Origin: an uncultured Planctomycetia bacterium
Lineage (GTDB): Bacteria > Planctomycetota > Phycisphaerae > FEN-1346 > JAACEH01
Assembly: GCA_903929765.1 (NCBI GenBank)
Contig: CAIYVX010000054.1
Span: 1 to 32,327, forward strand
Length of the DNA: 32,327 bases
Direction of reading: 5' to 3'
This document shows positions 7,428 through 15,625 of the stretch, in pieces (the first letter of the stretch is position 1; the number at the start of each line of letters is the position of its first letter). Under the pieces are notes generated by a model, which saw nothing but the letters and a program-made list of their open reading frames with translations, did not search any database and had not been told where the DNA came from. The position numbers and the translations under genes were made by a program.

Positions 7428-8815
7428 TCTTCCTCCGGCAACACCGCCAGCCGACCTTCGCTGTAAGTCAGCCGCAGTTTGTTCCCGCAACTGCGGCACG
7501 AGAACCGGTGCCCGATCAGCGTCCCCGCCGCCAGCTTCACCGCGTCCGTGCAGATCGGACAATGGGTCTCCAGCGGCTGTTCCAGGCGCGGCTCCTCATC
7601 CAGCAGCGCCGGCAGCAGCGTCTCGTGAAGTTCGCCTCGCGTCGCCCCACGCCGGATGTGCTCCTCCAGCATCGGGGCGTGTTCCACGTCGCCCAGCAAT
7701 ATCGCCCCGACCAGAATCTCGTCCTGAAAAACCAGCCGCCGGTAATGGTTCTCGTGCCGCACCTGATCCACAGTCACGCCCGCCGCCTTGGTCGACAGAT
7801 TCCCGTGACCCAGCACCGCCACGCCCAGGTCGCAGAGTTCCGTGCGGATGCCGAATGAGAAAGTTTCCAGAACCTCTTCAGCACCGAGAATATTCCGGGC
7901 CGCCACCTCGCCCTGGTGAAACGAGTTCTGCCACCGGAACGGTCCCAAAGCCCCGTCCTCGCGGGCCTCCTCCCGGCCCACCACGTCGCCCGCAGCAAAA
8001 ATGCCGTGAACGCTCGTCTCCAGATGCGGATCGACCACCACGCCGTCGCGGCAGGCGATCGCCGTGTTCACCAGTATCTCCGTCGCCGGCCGGAAACTGC
8101 ACCCGTGCCCCACCAGGTCGCACGGCCACTCCCGACCGTCCTCAAGTTCCACCGCCCTCACGTCCCCCGCCGCCGCATGAATCGCTACCACCCGCGACCG
8201 CTTGTGAATCCGCACCCCCGCGTCGCGCAGCAAATATTCCAGAATCCCCCCGGCCGTCTCGTCAAGCACCTCCGGCCAGAGCCGGTCGCCCAGCAGCAGA
8301 TAATCCACCTCCAGCCCGGCGCAGGCCAGGGACTCGGCCAATTGCAGACTGACCACCCCCTCCCCCAGCACCACCGCCCGCCGCCGGCCCTGCGCCCAAT
8401 TCCGAATCGCCTGCGCGTCGCCCAGCGTCCGCAGGCTGAACACGCCACGCAGGTCGCCACCGGGCATCTCCAGCGGTTGCGGCCGGCAGCCCATCGCCAG
8501 CAGCAGCCGGTCCCAACGAATCCGCTCCCCGCGCTCCAGGATCACCTCGCGATTCACCGTGTCCAGCGCCGCCACCCGCGTCTGGAGCAGCAGGTTCAGT
8601 TTCTCGCGCCGGTAAAGGTTGCGGCTCTCCAGGATCATTTCATGTTCGTCGAGCGCGCTGCAAATAAACTCCTTCAGCCGGCTCCGCAGGTAAAACGGGT
8701 GGGCCTCGTCGCTCAGGATCGAAATGGTCAAATCCCCGTCCTGCCGCCGCAGTTGCCGCGCCGCCGCGAACCCCGCCACGCCGTTGCCGATAATGACCAC
8801 GTGCCGAATCGACAT
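7424..8815 (-). CDS. FAD/NAD(P)-dependent oxidoreductase with C-terminal zinc-ribbon tail
   Basis: 463 residues from ATG 8815, with an AAGGA site six bases upstream. An N-terminal FAD-binding VVIIGNGVAGFAAA (residues 5-18), a second dinucleotide fold RAVVLGEGVVSLQLAESL, and HGIFAAGDV near the FAD ribose place it with the NADH:rubredoxin reductase/nitrite reductase NirB-like N-terminal family. The redox partner is not shown. The last 50 or so residues add HCPIC and FSCRSCGNKL, two CxxC pairs separated by about 20 residues, which form a plausible rubredoxin-like or zinc-ribbon knuckle. The fused tail could be an electron acceptor or a zinc site. It sits in the leftward cluster between DUF2062 and maf, with a 134-base gap on the upstream side. 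Confidence 0.8.
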   Translation of the reverse strand: MSIRHVVIIGNGVAGFAAARQLRRQDGDLTISILSDEAHPFYLRSRLKEFICSALDEHEMILESRNLYRREKLNLLLQTRVAALDTVNREVILERGERIRWDRLLLAMGCRPQPLEMPGGDLRGVFSLRTLGDAQAIRNWAQGRRRAVVLGEGVVSLQLAESLACAGLEVDYLLLGDRLWPEVLDETAGGILEYLLRDAGVRIHKRSRVVAIHAAAGDVRAVELEDGREWPCDLVGHGCSFRPATEILVNTAIACRDGVVVDPHLETSVHGIFAAGDVVGREEAREDGALGPFRWQNSFHQGEVAARNILGAEEVLETFSFGIRTELCDLGVAVLGHGNLSTKAAGVTVDQVRHENHYRRLVFQDEILVGAILLGDVEHAPMLEEHIRRGATRGELHETLLPALLDEEPRLEQPLETHCPICTDAVKLAAGTLIGHRFSCRSCGNKLRLTYSEGRLAVLPEEE

Positions 8816-8832
8816 GCCAATCCTTCGCGCTG

Positions 8833-8877
8833 GTGCCACACCTTGTCCCGGCGGGCTGTATCGCCGGGCAGGGTGCG
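8833..8877. repeat. Palindromic repeat related to the one inside the tandem-kinase gene
   Basis: The arms CACACCTTGTCCCGGCG and CGCCGGGCAGGGTG surround a short loop. The GGTGCCACAC start and CCCGGC core match the element at 12616-12660. It lies in the leader of the FAD oxidoreductase gene. Confidence 0.5.
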
Positions 8878-8949
8878 TCTGCGTTCGGTAAAACGCGTGC
8901 CATAAAATAAATCTCAACCGGCATTCTATCGGCGGCCGGGCCAACCGGT

Positions 8950-9663
8950 CTACGAAAAATGCGGTCCCGGCGGTCTCTCCTCGTCGCCAATCACTGGACC
9001 CGGGCCGGGCTTCTCGCCGGCGGCCTCTTTTGCGACCACCCGTGCTGCCGCCGCCAGTTTCCTGGCGTGCCGCGCCGCATGCCGCTCCTTACGCAGTTCT
9101 TTCAGGTGATGCAGCCGCGCGAGACGTTCTTTCACCCGCTGCCGGTAGAAAATGACCAGATAATACATGCCCACGTATGCCGCCACCGCCGCCACCGTCG
9201 CCACCACCAGGCTCCCCACCCAAAGCGGCCAAATGATCGCCTGCGTCGCCCGCCAGAATTCCCCCATCCACGTCCATAGGTCCGGAAAAAAACTCCCCGG
9301 AGCGTAAAACAGTTGTGTCATCTCCGGCACATGATGGACCAGCGCCGCCCACTGCCCGCGCACGTCCACCGAGCCGTCCGAGCCGAGGATCAACGCCCCC
9401 ACGCGATAATTGAAATAGAAAATCGGCACCGCCGTCGCCGGATTGGTAATAAACGCCACCGGCAGCGCCACCGCCTTGTTCCCCGGTATGAACATCAGGA
9501 AGAACAAAATCAAAATGATGTGCAGCCCCAGCGTCGGCGTCAGACCGATGAACATCCCCACCGCCGCCCCCAGTGCCAGCCGGTGGGCGCTATCGTCGAG
9601 GTGCAGCAAATGAGTGAACCAGCCACGAATCCGCTGGCCGGGATTTTTAAAGTGGTGAAACAC
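8950..9663 (-). CDS. DUF2062 membrane protein
   Basis: 237 residues from a GTG at 9663, with GGAG eight bases upstream and five bases after the VOC gene stop. Residues about 30-110 match DUF2062: AHRLALGAAVGMFIGLTPTLG, a hydrophobic helix, and an FITNPATAVPIFYFNYRVG segment. Another helix lies near residues 147-170. The C-terminal 60 residues are a highly basic K/R/A-rich tail, probably cytoplasmic. DUF2062 is found alone and fused to glycosyltransferases and has no established biochemical role; an envelope function fits the neighbours. Confidence 0.8.
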   Translation of the reverse strand: MFHHFKNPGQRIRGWFTHLLHLDDSAHRLALGAAVGMFIGLTPTLGLHIILILFFLMFIPGNKAVALPVAFITNPATAVPIFYFNYRVGALILGSDGSVDVRGQWAALVHHVPEMTQLFYAPGSFFPDLWTWMGEFWRATQAIIWPLWVGSLVVATVAAVAAYVGMYYLVIFYRQRVKERLARLHHLKELRKERHAARHARKLAAAARVVAKEAAGEKPGPGPVIGDEERPPGPHFS

Positions 9664-9668
9664 TTACG

Positions 9669-10061
9669 CTACTCCACATAGACCATCCAAAGGACGCCAA
9701 ACCGATCCGTCACCATCCCAAACCGCGGCGAAAAATGCATCTCGGCCATGGCCTGACACACCTCGCCCCCATCGCCGAGCGCCGCAAACAGCCGTTCCGC
9801 CTCGGCCACTTCCGGCATCGTAAGCGACAGCGCGAAGCCCGCGAAGTTCGGGCCGTCGAAGCTGTGTCCGTCGGACATCAGCACCGTTGTCTCCCCGATC
9901 TTCACGCTCGCGTACATCACTTTCTCTTCGCTGCTGGGCGGCGGTTTCGGGCTGTCCTTGTAGCGCACAACCATAGTCGTCTCCGCACCGAGCGCGCCGC
10001 GATAAAACTCAATCGCCTCCTCGCACCGGCCGTTGAAAAACAGGAAAGGCTTAATTTGCAT
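9669..10061 (-). CDS. PhnB/YjdN-like VOC (glyoxalase-fold) protein
   Basis: 130 residues from ATG 10061, which follows an AGGAG site. The longer frame upstream reads into a palindromic repeat and is not a real N-terminus. The opening residues (PFLFFNGRCEEAIEFYRGALGAE), MYASVKIGETTVLMSDG, and the end PRFGMVTDRFGVLWMVYVE are characteristic of the PhnB-like vicinal-oxygen-chelate group. Substrate is unknown for most members. It is separated from the upstream GT9 gene by a 160-base repeat-filled gap and is followed closely by the DUF2062 gene. Confidence 0.88.
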   Translation of the reverse strand: MQIKPFLFFNGRCEEAIEFYRGALGAETTMVVRYKDSPKPPPSSEEKVMYASVKIGETTVLMSDGHSFDGPNFAGFALSLTMPEVAEAERLFAALGDGGEVCQAMAEMHFSPRFGMVTDRFGVLWMVYVE

Positions 10062-10223
10062 GGTGTCTCCTTTTTCTTCTTTTGAAGCCCCCAGCACTGC
10101 TGTGGGACGCCGTTTCTTCTTCGTTTTCTTCTTCTTCACACCTCCCCCTTGGGGGATGGTAGGGTGAGGGTCGCCGTTTCTTCTTCTAATTTTTCATTTT
10201 CAATTTTTAATTTTTCATTATCT
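10062..10223. repeat. Repeat-filled spacer between GT9 and VOC genes
   Basis: In order: a family A palindrome with one arm base changed (10073-10136), a CCCCCTTGGGGG hairpin with AGGGTGAGGG (10136-10175), then an AT-rich tract of AATTTTTAATTTTT type (10186-10222). The same family A plus AT-rich combination occurs at 28828-28944. No gene is seen. Confidence 0.75.
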
Positions 10224-11390
10224 TCACTCGACCACTTTTCTCACCGCCGCAAACACTTCATCGACCGATACCGCCCGCTGGCACCGCAGTTCTTCCGCCC
10301 GGCCCGCCAACCGGCAGACCCGCTCGTAACACTCCGCACATTCCACCCGCCCGCTGATCACGACGTGCCCGCGACCGTAAGGCCCGGCCCGCTCCGCGCT
10401 GGTCGGTCCGAAAATCGCCACCACCGGCCGACCCAGCGCCGCCGCCAGGTGCATCGGACCCGTATCATTGGTAATCACCACCGCCGCCCCGCGCAGCACC
10501 GCCGCCAATGTCTTCAAATCCGTCCGCCCGGCTATGTTTACAGTGGCACGGGCGTCCCGCCCGTGAGTCACAGGGGCATCTTGCCCCTGTGCCGTTGTTG
10601 TTTCTTCTTCTTTTGAAGCCCCCGGCATTGCTGGGGGACGCTGTTTCTTCTGTTGTTGTTCCACCAGGCCCCCGTTAACCCGCGCCGCTATCTCCCGCTC
10701 CTCCGGCCCGCCCACCAGCACAATTGCCAGCCCCAGTTCCTCCCGAATCCGCCCCGCCAGCGCCGCAAACCGTTCCTCCGGCCACCGCTTCGTCGGCCAC
10801 CGCGCCCCGGGAACCAGCACGACGTACCGCTCGCCGTCCTTCAACCCCTCCGCCGCCAGAATCCGCCGGGCCTCGACCGCCTTCGCCTCGGCAATGTTCA
10901 GATCAAACCGTCGCGGCGCCTCCGCCGGAACGCCCAGCGCCGTCGCCGCCAGCATGTACCGATCCACCGCCGACATCGGCGCCGTCGGCACCCGAACCAC
11001 CGTGGTGTAAAACCGCGCCGCCCCTTCCCGCGCATCCGACAACCCGATCCGCGTCGCCGCCCCCGTCGCCCAACTCAAAAATCCGCTGCGGAACAATCCT
11101 TGAAGGTCCACCACCGCCGTGTACCGCGTGCGCCGCAACTTCAGCACAAACGAGACGAATGCCACAAAGGCCGCCGGGTTCCACCACATCCGCCCAAATC
11201 TGTGGCGGTCGAAAAGCACGATCTTGTCAACGGACCCCACCAGTTCCACCACCCCGGCGCAACCCGGCGTCACCAGCCAGTCGATCCGCGCTTGCGCCGC
11301 CAGCCCGCGCAACGCCCGCGCCACCGGCGCCGCCTGAATCACGTCGCCCAGACTGCTCGGCTTGATTATCAGTATCCGCGACAAATCCAA
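10224..11390 (-). CDS. GT9 family glycosyltransferase (ADP-heptose:LPS heptosyltransferase-like)
   Basis: 388 residues starting from TTG 11390, with AAGGAG seven bases upstream and one base after the kinase stop. GT9 features are ILIIKPSSLGDVIQAAPVARAL at the N-terminus, a mid-protein LVPGARWPTKRWPEERFAAL, and the donor-site block VITNDTGPMHLAAALGRPVVAIFGPT. These enzymes add heptose, or another ADP-/UDP-sugar, to the LPS inner core in the cytoplasm. Residues about 244-284 are an in-frame insertion made of a family A repeat and a GCCCCTGTG/CACAGGGGC plus CGGGCG/CGCCCG double hairpin. The insertion lies in the loop before the NIAGRTDL strand, so the enzyme may still fold. Heptose specificity is inferred only from family. 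Confidence 0.85.
   Translation of the reverse strand: MDLSRILIIKPSSLGDVIQAAPVARALRGLAAQARIDWLVTPGCAGVVELVGSVDKIVLFDRHRFGRMWWNPAAFVAFVSFVLKLRRTRYTAVVDLQGLFRSGFLSWATGAATRIGLSDAREGAARFYTTVVRVPTAPMSAVDRYMLAATALGVPAEAPRRFDLNIAEAKAVEARRILAAEGLKDGERYVVLVPGARWPTKRWPEERFAALAGRIREELGLAIVLVGGPEEREIAARVNGGLVEQQQKKQRPPAMPGASKEEETTTAQGQDAPVTHGRDARATVNIAGRTDLKTLAAVLRGAAVVITNDTGPMHLAAALGRPVVAIFGPTSAERAGPYGRGHVVISGRVECAECYERVCRLAGRAEELRCQRAVSVDEVFAAVRKVVE
10539..10661. repeat. Composite palindromic repeat inserted in frame in the GT9 gene
   Basis: Read on the minus strand: AACAACAACAGAAGAAACAG linker, family A palindrome with one mismatch, GCTTCAAAAGAAGAAGAA, AACAACAACGG, then the hairpin CAGGGGC/GCCCCTG and the hairpin CACGGGCG/CGCCCGTG. 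All 123 bases are an open part of the GT9 frame. A partner of the double hairpin occurs between genes at 28773-28815. Confidence 0.85.
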
Positions 11391-11391
11391 C

Positions 11392-13101
11392 TCACCGCTC
11401 CTTCGCCGCCAGCGCCTTCGCCACCATCTCCCGCCACCGCCGCACCATCTCCACTTCCGCCCGCGCCGCCCCCCGCCGACTCCTTATCGTTATCGCCTGC
11501 CGCACGCGCGACCCGAGATACGTCTTGAGAAATCGCAGGACATCGGTCCGGTGCAGACCCGCCACGCCATATTCATACTTCGGACTCCACGAATAAACCA
11601 GCCGCATCAGGTTCTGCACCCGCCGACTTTCGCTCACGCTCCGATAGCGCTCGACGCCGTCCGTATCGACCAGCGCCACCCGCCACCCGCTGCCGTCGCG
11701 CCGCACAAGAATATTCTGCGCCTTCAGATCCCGCTGCGAAAGGCCGCCGTCGTGAAGCCGACGAATTTCCCGCGCCGCTGTTTCAATCAGCGCCGCCCTC
11801 GGCGATCCCGCCAACTCCGCCAGCGCCTGATCGAGCCGGACCCACGGCGGATCAAGTGCCTCACTCACCACCACGCCCCATCGCCCGCTCGCGCCGCCCT
11901 GAACATCCACCCACGCCAACGGCCGCGCCGTCCGTATCCCGCGAACCATCAGCATATTCCCCCGCTTCCACGCCCGCTTGCTCCGCGTCCGCCGCAGCAG
12001 CGACTCGATCACCTGCGCCAGCCCGCGCGGTTCCCGCCCGCGCTTAATAAAAACGCGCCGCCCGCCCACCACGCCAAATCCCGCCACGCTGTTCGGCGAC
12101 TCTTTCACCACCTCCGTCACTTCCAGCGCCGCCCGAAGTTGCTCCGCCTCGTCCGGCAAATGTTCCTGCCAATCAGAAACCACAAATCCGCTAAGTTGGC
12201 CCGACCGAACCGGCCGGAAATATTTATTTTTTCTCAGGCACCGCCCGTCCCGCCCGCGATACCGCTCCCGCCGGTAACTCCACGTCTCCCGCTCGATCTC
12301 GACAGCGCTCGCGCGCAACTCCAACCCGCGCTTTTCCAGCAACTTAATCAGCCGAAACCGTTCGCTCCGCGTCGCCAGCGGCTCGAAATAATGGTTCAGC
12401 CGCACCAGATGCTCAAAGACCGTCGCCCGCCCAGGCATCACTTCCAGATCCAACAGGTCGAGCACTTCCAGCCGCTCCTGCCCCGCCTCGCCCACCAGGA
12501 GCAGATTCCCCGGATGAAAATCCGCGTGCCGGACCCCCAGAGAATTCATCGCCGCCAGCAGTTCGGCCAGGAGTCGGGCGATGACCGCCGGGCGAATCAT
12601 TGCCGGGAACCGGGGTGCCACACTTTGAAGACCCGGCGAAGCCGGGGCCAAAGTGTGTGCTTCTTTGCGCCGCCTGTACCCCCGGACCAGTTCCGGCGGC
12701 CTGTGGCCCGAGTACGGCGGCTCCGTTTCGGTAGCTTCAAAATAACCATCAAGAATCAGGTCCGACAGATTCCTCGCCCCGACCGATTCGGCCGTGATAA
12801 AAATCTGTCGCCCCGACCAGCACGCCGCCACCGGTCGCGGCGTCGGCAACCCCGCCGCCCAGGCCCACCGGGCGATCCGCCATTCCCGCCGCGACGCCCG
12901 CCGCAGAATTCGCCGGCCCAGATATTCTTTGACGAAATACCCCCGACCCCCGACTTCCACCCGGCTGATCTGCCGCCCCTGCCCCTCTTTGACCACCCGC
13001 CCCGAACCCAGGGCCGCCACGAGCGGACCGAGCACCTCGGCCTGTTCGGACTCGACCTGCCAGACCTCTCCGCCGACCGTTCGGACCATTTCTCCCCGCA
13101 T
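11392..13101 (-). CDS. Tandem LPS/Kdo-kinase-like protein with two kinase domains
   Basis: 569 residues. Two protein-kinase-like folds of the Kdo/WaaP/InaA type lie in series. Domain 1 has the ATP lysine K58 (YFVKEY), the catalytic loop HADFHPGN (D194, N199) and acidic D215/D218. Domain 2 has K353 (VFIKRG), QRDLKAQN (D458, N463) and VDTD (D479/D481). Relatives phosphorylate Kdo or heptose of the LPS core at the inner membrane. Both domains keep lysine and Asp/Asn, so both may be active. Residues about 148-162 are a palindromic repeat read in frame, in a loop of domain 1. The ATG at 13101 has GAGG five bases upstream; an ATG four codons later is possible. It begins the leftward envelope cluster and is followed at one base by GT9. 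Confidence 0.78.
   Translation of the reverse strand: MRGEMVRTVGGEVWQVESEQAEVLGPLVAALGSGRVVKEGQGRQISRVEVGGRGYFVKEYLGRRILRRASRREWRIARWAWAAGLPTPRPVAACWSGRQIFITAESVGARNLSDLILDGYFEATETEPPYSGHRPPELVRGYRRRKEAHTLAPASPGLQSVAPRFPAMIRPAVIARLLAELLAAMNSLGVRHADFHPGNLLLVGEAGQERLEVLDLLDLEVMPGRATVFEHLVRLNHYFEPLATRSERFRLIKLLEKRGLELRASAVEIERETWSYRRERYRGRDGRCLRKNKYFRPVRSGQLSGFVVSDWQEHLPDEAEQLRAALEVTEVVKESPNSVAGFGVVGGRRVFIKRGREPRGLAQVIESLLRRTRSKRAWKRGNMLMVRGIRTARPLAWVDVQGGASGRWGVVVSEALDPPWVRLDQALAELAGSPRAALIETAAREIRRLHDGGLSQRDLKAQNILVRRDGSGWRVALVDTDGVERYRSVSESRRVQNLMRLVYSWSPKYEYGVAGLHRTDVLRFLKTYLGSRVRQAITIRSRRGAARAEVEMVRRWREMVAKALAAKER
12616..12660. repeat. Palindromic repeat inserted in frame in the tandem-kinase gene
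   Basis: The arms TGCCACACTTTG and CAAAGTGTGTGC (one base imperfect) enclose an inner CCCGGC/GCCGGG hairpin. It is related to 8833-8877. Confidence 0.65.
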
Positions 13102-13124
13102 CGAATCCTCGTTCCCGGTGTTTA

Positions 13125-13284
13125 GAGCCTATCCGACTAACCCGTCGTCGGCCAAAGGTCGAGCGAGAGGGCCGAGGGCGCGGAGGCCGAAGAAGCCGTA
13201 TGCAGTTGCATACGGCGATGCAGGACGACAAAGCCATCGGCCCTCGCAGCCGACCGACGCCAGACGGGTTAGTCGGATCGGCTC
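13125..13284. mobile_element. 160-bp MITE-like element with 22-bp terminal inverted repeats
   Basis: The ends GAGCCTATCCGACTAACCCGTC-type (13125-13146) and GACGGGTTAGTCGGATCGGCTC-type (13263-13284) are inverted copies with a single mismatch. Inside are a second complementary pair (GAGGGCCGAGGGC near 13167 with GCCATCGGCCCTCGC near 13233) and a central hairpin GCCGTATGCA-GT-TGCATACGGC (13195-13216). No transposase is encoded. The element occupies most of the gap between the divergent kinase and LOG-family genes. It is either a non-autonomous transposable element or a structured RNA; copies elsewhere in the genome would settle it. No target-site duplication is obvious. Confidence 0.55.
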
Positions 13285-13359
13285 TGATAACCGTCGGGCC
13301 ATGATACCCAATGCCGCCGAAGTCGTCTACTTTCAAAGAAACGCGGCCCCGCTCGGCGA

Positions 13360-13387
13360 TTGTGCTTTCCCCGCCCCCGGCTATAAT
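13360..13387 (+). promoter_or_regulatory. Promoter of the LOG-family gene
   Basis: A perfect TATAAT at 13382-13387 lies 16 bases after a TTGTGC -35-like hexamer. The start of transcription would be near 13394, only about 20 bases before the ATG at 13413, leaving room for the AGGAAAGG ribosome site at 13396-13403. Confidence 0.6.
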
Positions 13388-13412
13388 GCTCCCCCAGGAA
13401 AGGTTGCCGCCT

Positions 13413-13967
<555 letters not shown>

Positions 13968-13999
13968 TAATATTACCCCAGTCCAGGAGGATTATGATC

Positions 14000-15511
14000 A
14001 TGCCATTCCGCGTCATTCTTGTTGTGGCCGTCTTAGCGACAGCACTCCTTCTCTCCGGCCAGGCGCTCCGCGCCGACAACAGTTCGTCCGCCTCCGCCCA
14101 GCCGGCGGCCGCGCCCTCGACCGCCCCGACCCCGGAGAAACAACGCCAGTTCGCCGATCTCGCGAAGCAACTTCCGACCTTAACGAAGGACAAAAAATAC
14201 GAAGAAGCCCTTGCGGTCACCCGGAAGATGATCGATTTGGGAATCGGCCTGCCGGAGTGCTACTACAATCTGGCCTGTTATAGTGCCCAACTGGGCCAGA
14301 CGGAGGAAGCCTTCACGAACCTTAAAAAAGCCGCAGACCTGGGCTACGCCGACGCAGAACAAATGAAGACCGACGCCGACCTCGACCGCCTCCGCAAGGA
14401 TCCGCGGTTCGCTTCGCTCCTGGCCACGGTCGCCCGGGCCGCCTTGAAGCCACAGGAGAAGTCTCGCCAGTACGCCCAACTCTTTAATCAATTAGCCTCA
14501 CTGATCCAGGAAAAGAAATCTGCCCAGGCCGAGGCCGTCTGCCGGAAAATGCTCGATCTGAACGTGCGACCGTGGGACTGCAACTTCTACCTGGCCGTTT
14601 GCCAGGCCCAGTCGGGCCAGACCGATGAAGCCTTCGCCAGTCTCGAGAAGGCCGTGAAACTCGGCTGGCCCGACATCGCGGTCATGAAAAATTCGCCGAC
14701 CCTCGATAGTCTCCGCCAGGATCCACGGTTCGCCCCCCTGGTGGACAAGGTCGCAGAGAATGCCGATACGGGAGCCGCCTTCCCCTACGACAAGGGAACC
14801 GACCTTCCGGGACTTAAGAAGGTGGAGAACGTCGTCAAGGATGGGCTGCGGTACCGTCTGTGGATGAATCCGAAGGCCACCAAGGAAAAACCGGACCGTC
14901 TGATCGTCTGGCTGCACCCCTCTGGTGGGCTGAACAACAACCTGGTCGAGAAGATGGCCCCGATGTTCTCCAAACACGGCTTTGCCCTGCTGGTCTTCAC
15001 CCAGAAAGACCCCGCTGCCTGGACGATTCCTGACCTTATCCGAACAACCGTCACCATGAAAGCCGTCGGCCAGATCGAAGGCCTTGACCTTAGCCAGCCG
15101 CTGCCGCCCGTACTGCTGGGTTTCAGCGACGGCGGCCAGGCGGCCATGTGGCTGTGGCGCCAGAACGCCCAACCGGGCGGCCTGATCCTCGATGCCGCCT
15201 ATCCGATAGACACGGCCTCCGGTCGTGCCATAGCTCCAAACCCCTCCGAGGCCGCCAAAACGACGCCGTTTTTTGTCCTGGTCGGGGCGGACGACCAGAA
15301 CGCCGCCAGTTGGCGCCAGGTCCAGGACGCCTGGCTTAACGCCGGCGTGCCGCTGGTGATCCATTACGTCCCCAAAGCCAAGAACCAGTGGCTCTTCGAC
15401 GCCGCCGAAACGACCGAGTTGGAAAAATGGTTGACCGACGTCACCGCCGGAAAGAAACCCGCCGGGTTGCCCGCCGTACTCGAACGGCCCGCCGATTCCG
15501 GCAAGCCGTAG
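14000..15511 (+). CDS. Secreted TPR protein with C-terminal alpha/beta-hydrolase domain, catalytic His replaced
   Basis: 503 residues. The start at ATG 14000 is nine bases after AGGAGG; an ATG at 13994 is only three bases away from it. A signal peptide ends near ALRA. Two repeats of about 120 residues follow, each with a TPR-like helical pair and the ending D/T-LDxLRxDPRFAxLL/LV, as in TPR proteins that carry a fixed DPRF tail. The C-terminal half is an alpha/beta hydrolase of dienelactone-hydrolase/esterase type: VWLHPSGGLNNN oxyanion loop, nucleophile S376 in LGFSDGGQ, and acid D431/D432 in VGADD. The expected histidine near the end is N462 (KAKNQWLF, where relatives have GHQW), so hydrolysis may be lost or use another residue. 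Confidence 0.75.
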   Translation: MPFRVILVVAVLATALLLSGQALRADNSSSASAQPAAAPSTAPTPEKQRQFADLAKQLPTLTKDKKYEEALAVTRKMIDLGIGLPECYYNLACYSAQLGQTEEAFTNLKKAADLGYADAEQMKTDADLDRLRKDPRFASLLATVARAALKPQEKSRQYAQLFNQLASLIQEKKSAQAEAVCRKMLDLNVRPWDCNFYLAVCQAQSGQTDEAFASLEKAVKLGWPDIAVMKNSPTLDSLRQDPRFAPLVDKVAENADTGAAFPYDKGTDLPGLKKVENVVKDGLRYRLWMNPKATKEKPDRLIVWLHPSGGLNNNLVEKMAPMFSKHGFALLVFTQKDPAAWTIPDLIRTTVTMKAVGQIEGLDLSQPLPPVLLGFSDGGQAAMWLWRQNAQPGGLILDAAYPIDTASGRAIAPNPSEAAKTTPFFVLVGADDQNAASWRQVQDAWLNAGVPLVIHYVPKAKNQWLFDAAETTELEKWLTDVTAGKKPAGLPAVLERPADSGKP

Positions 15512-15585
15512 GCCCGTAACCAAGCGGAGGATCAGCGCTAAAGTTTTAACCAGACGCTCTGAAAAATCGAAGTTTTGTTTGGAAG

Positions 15586-15612
15586 TTGACGGAGAGAGTA
15601 GACGTTTATATT
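15586..15612 (+). promoter_or_regulatory. Possible promoter for the leader ORF and secreted protein
   Basis: TTGACG (15586-15591) and TATATT (15607-15612) with a 15-base spacer. The spacing is short, so this is a weak call, but it sits just ahead of the GGAGG site of the leader ORF. Confidence 0.3.
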
Positions 15613-15625
15613 CTGGAGGTTCGCG

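Noticed and set aside
8816-8944. Longer N-terminus of the FAD oxidoreductase
   Set aside because: It would run through a palindromic repeat, and the FAD-binding GxGxxG motif is normally within the first 20 residues.
10062-10139. Longer N-terminus of the VOC protein
   Set aside because: The extra residues are the translation of a family A repeat; AGGAG sits just before the internal ATG.
11362-13125. 587-residue + strand frame opposite the tandem kinase
   Set aside because: Arg/Pro-rich shadow; the minus frame has both kinase catalytic loops.
13129-13311. 60-residue minus-strand frame in the MITE-like element
   Set aside because: It is entirely formed by the inverted ends and hairpins; no ribosome site or domain.
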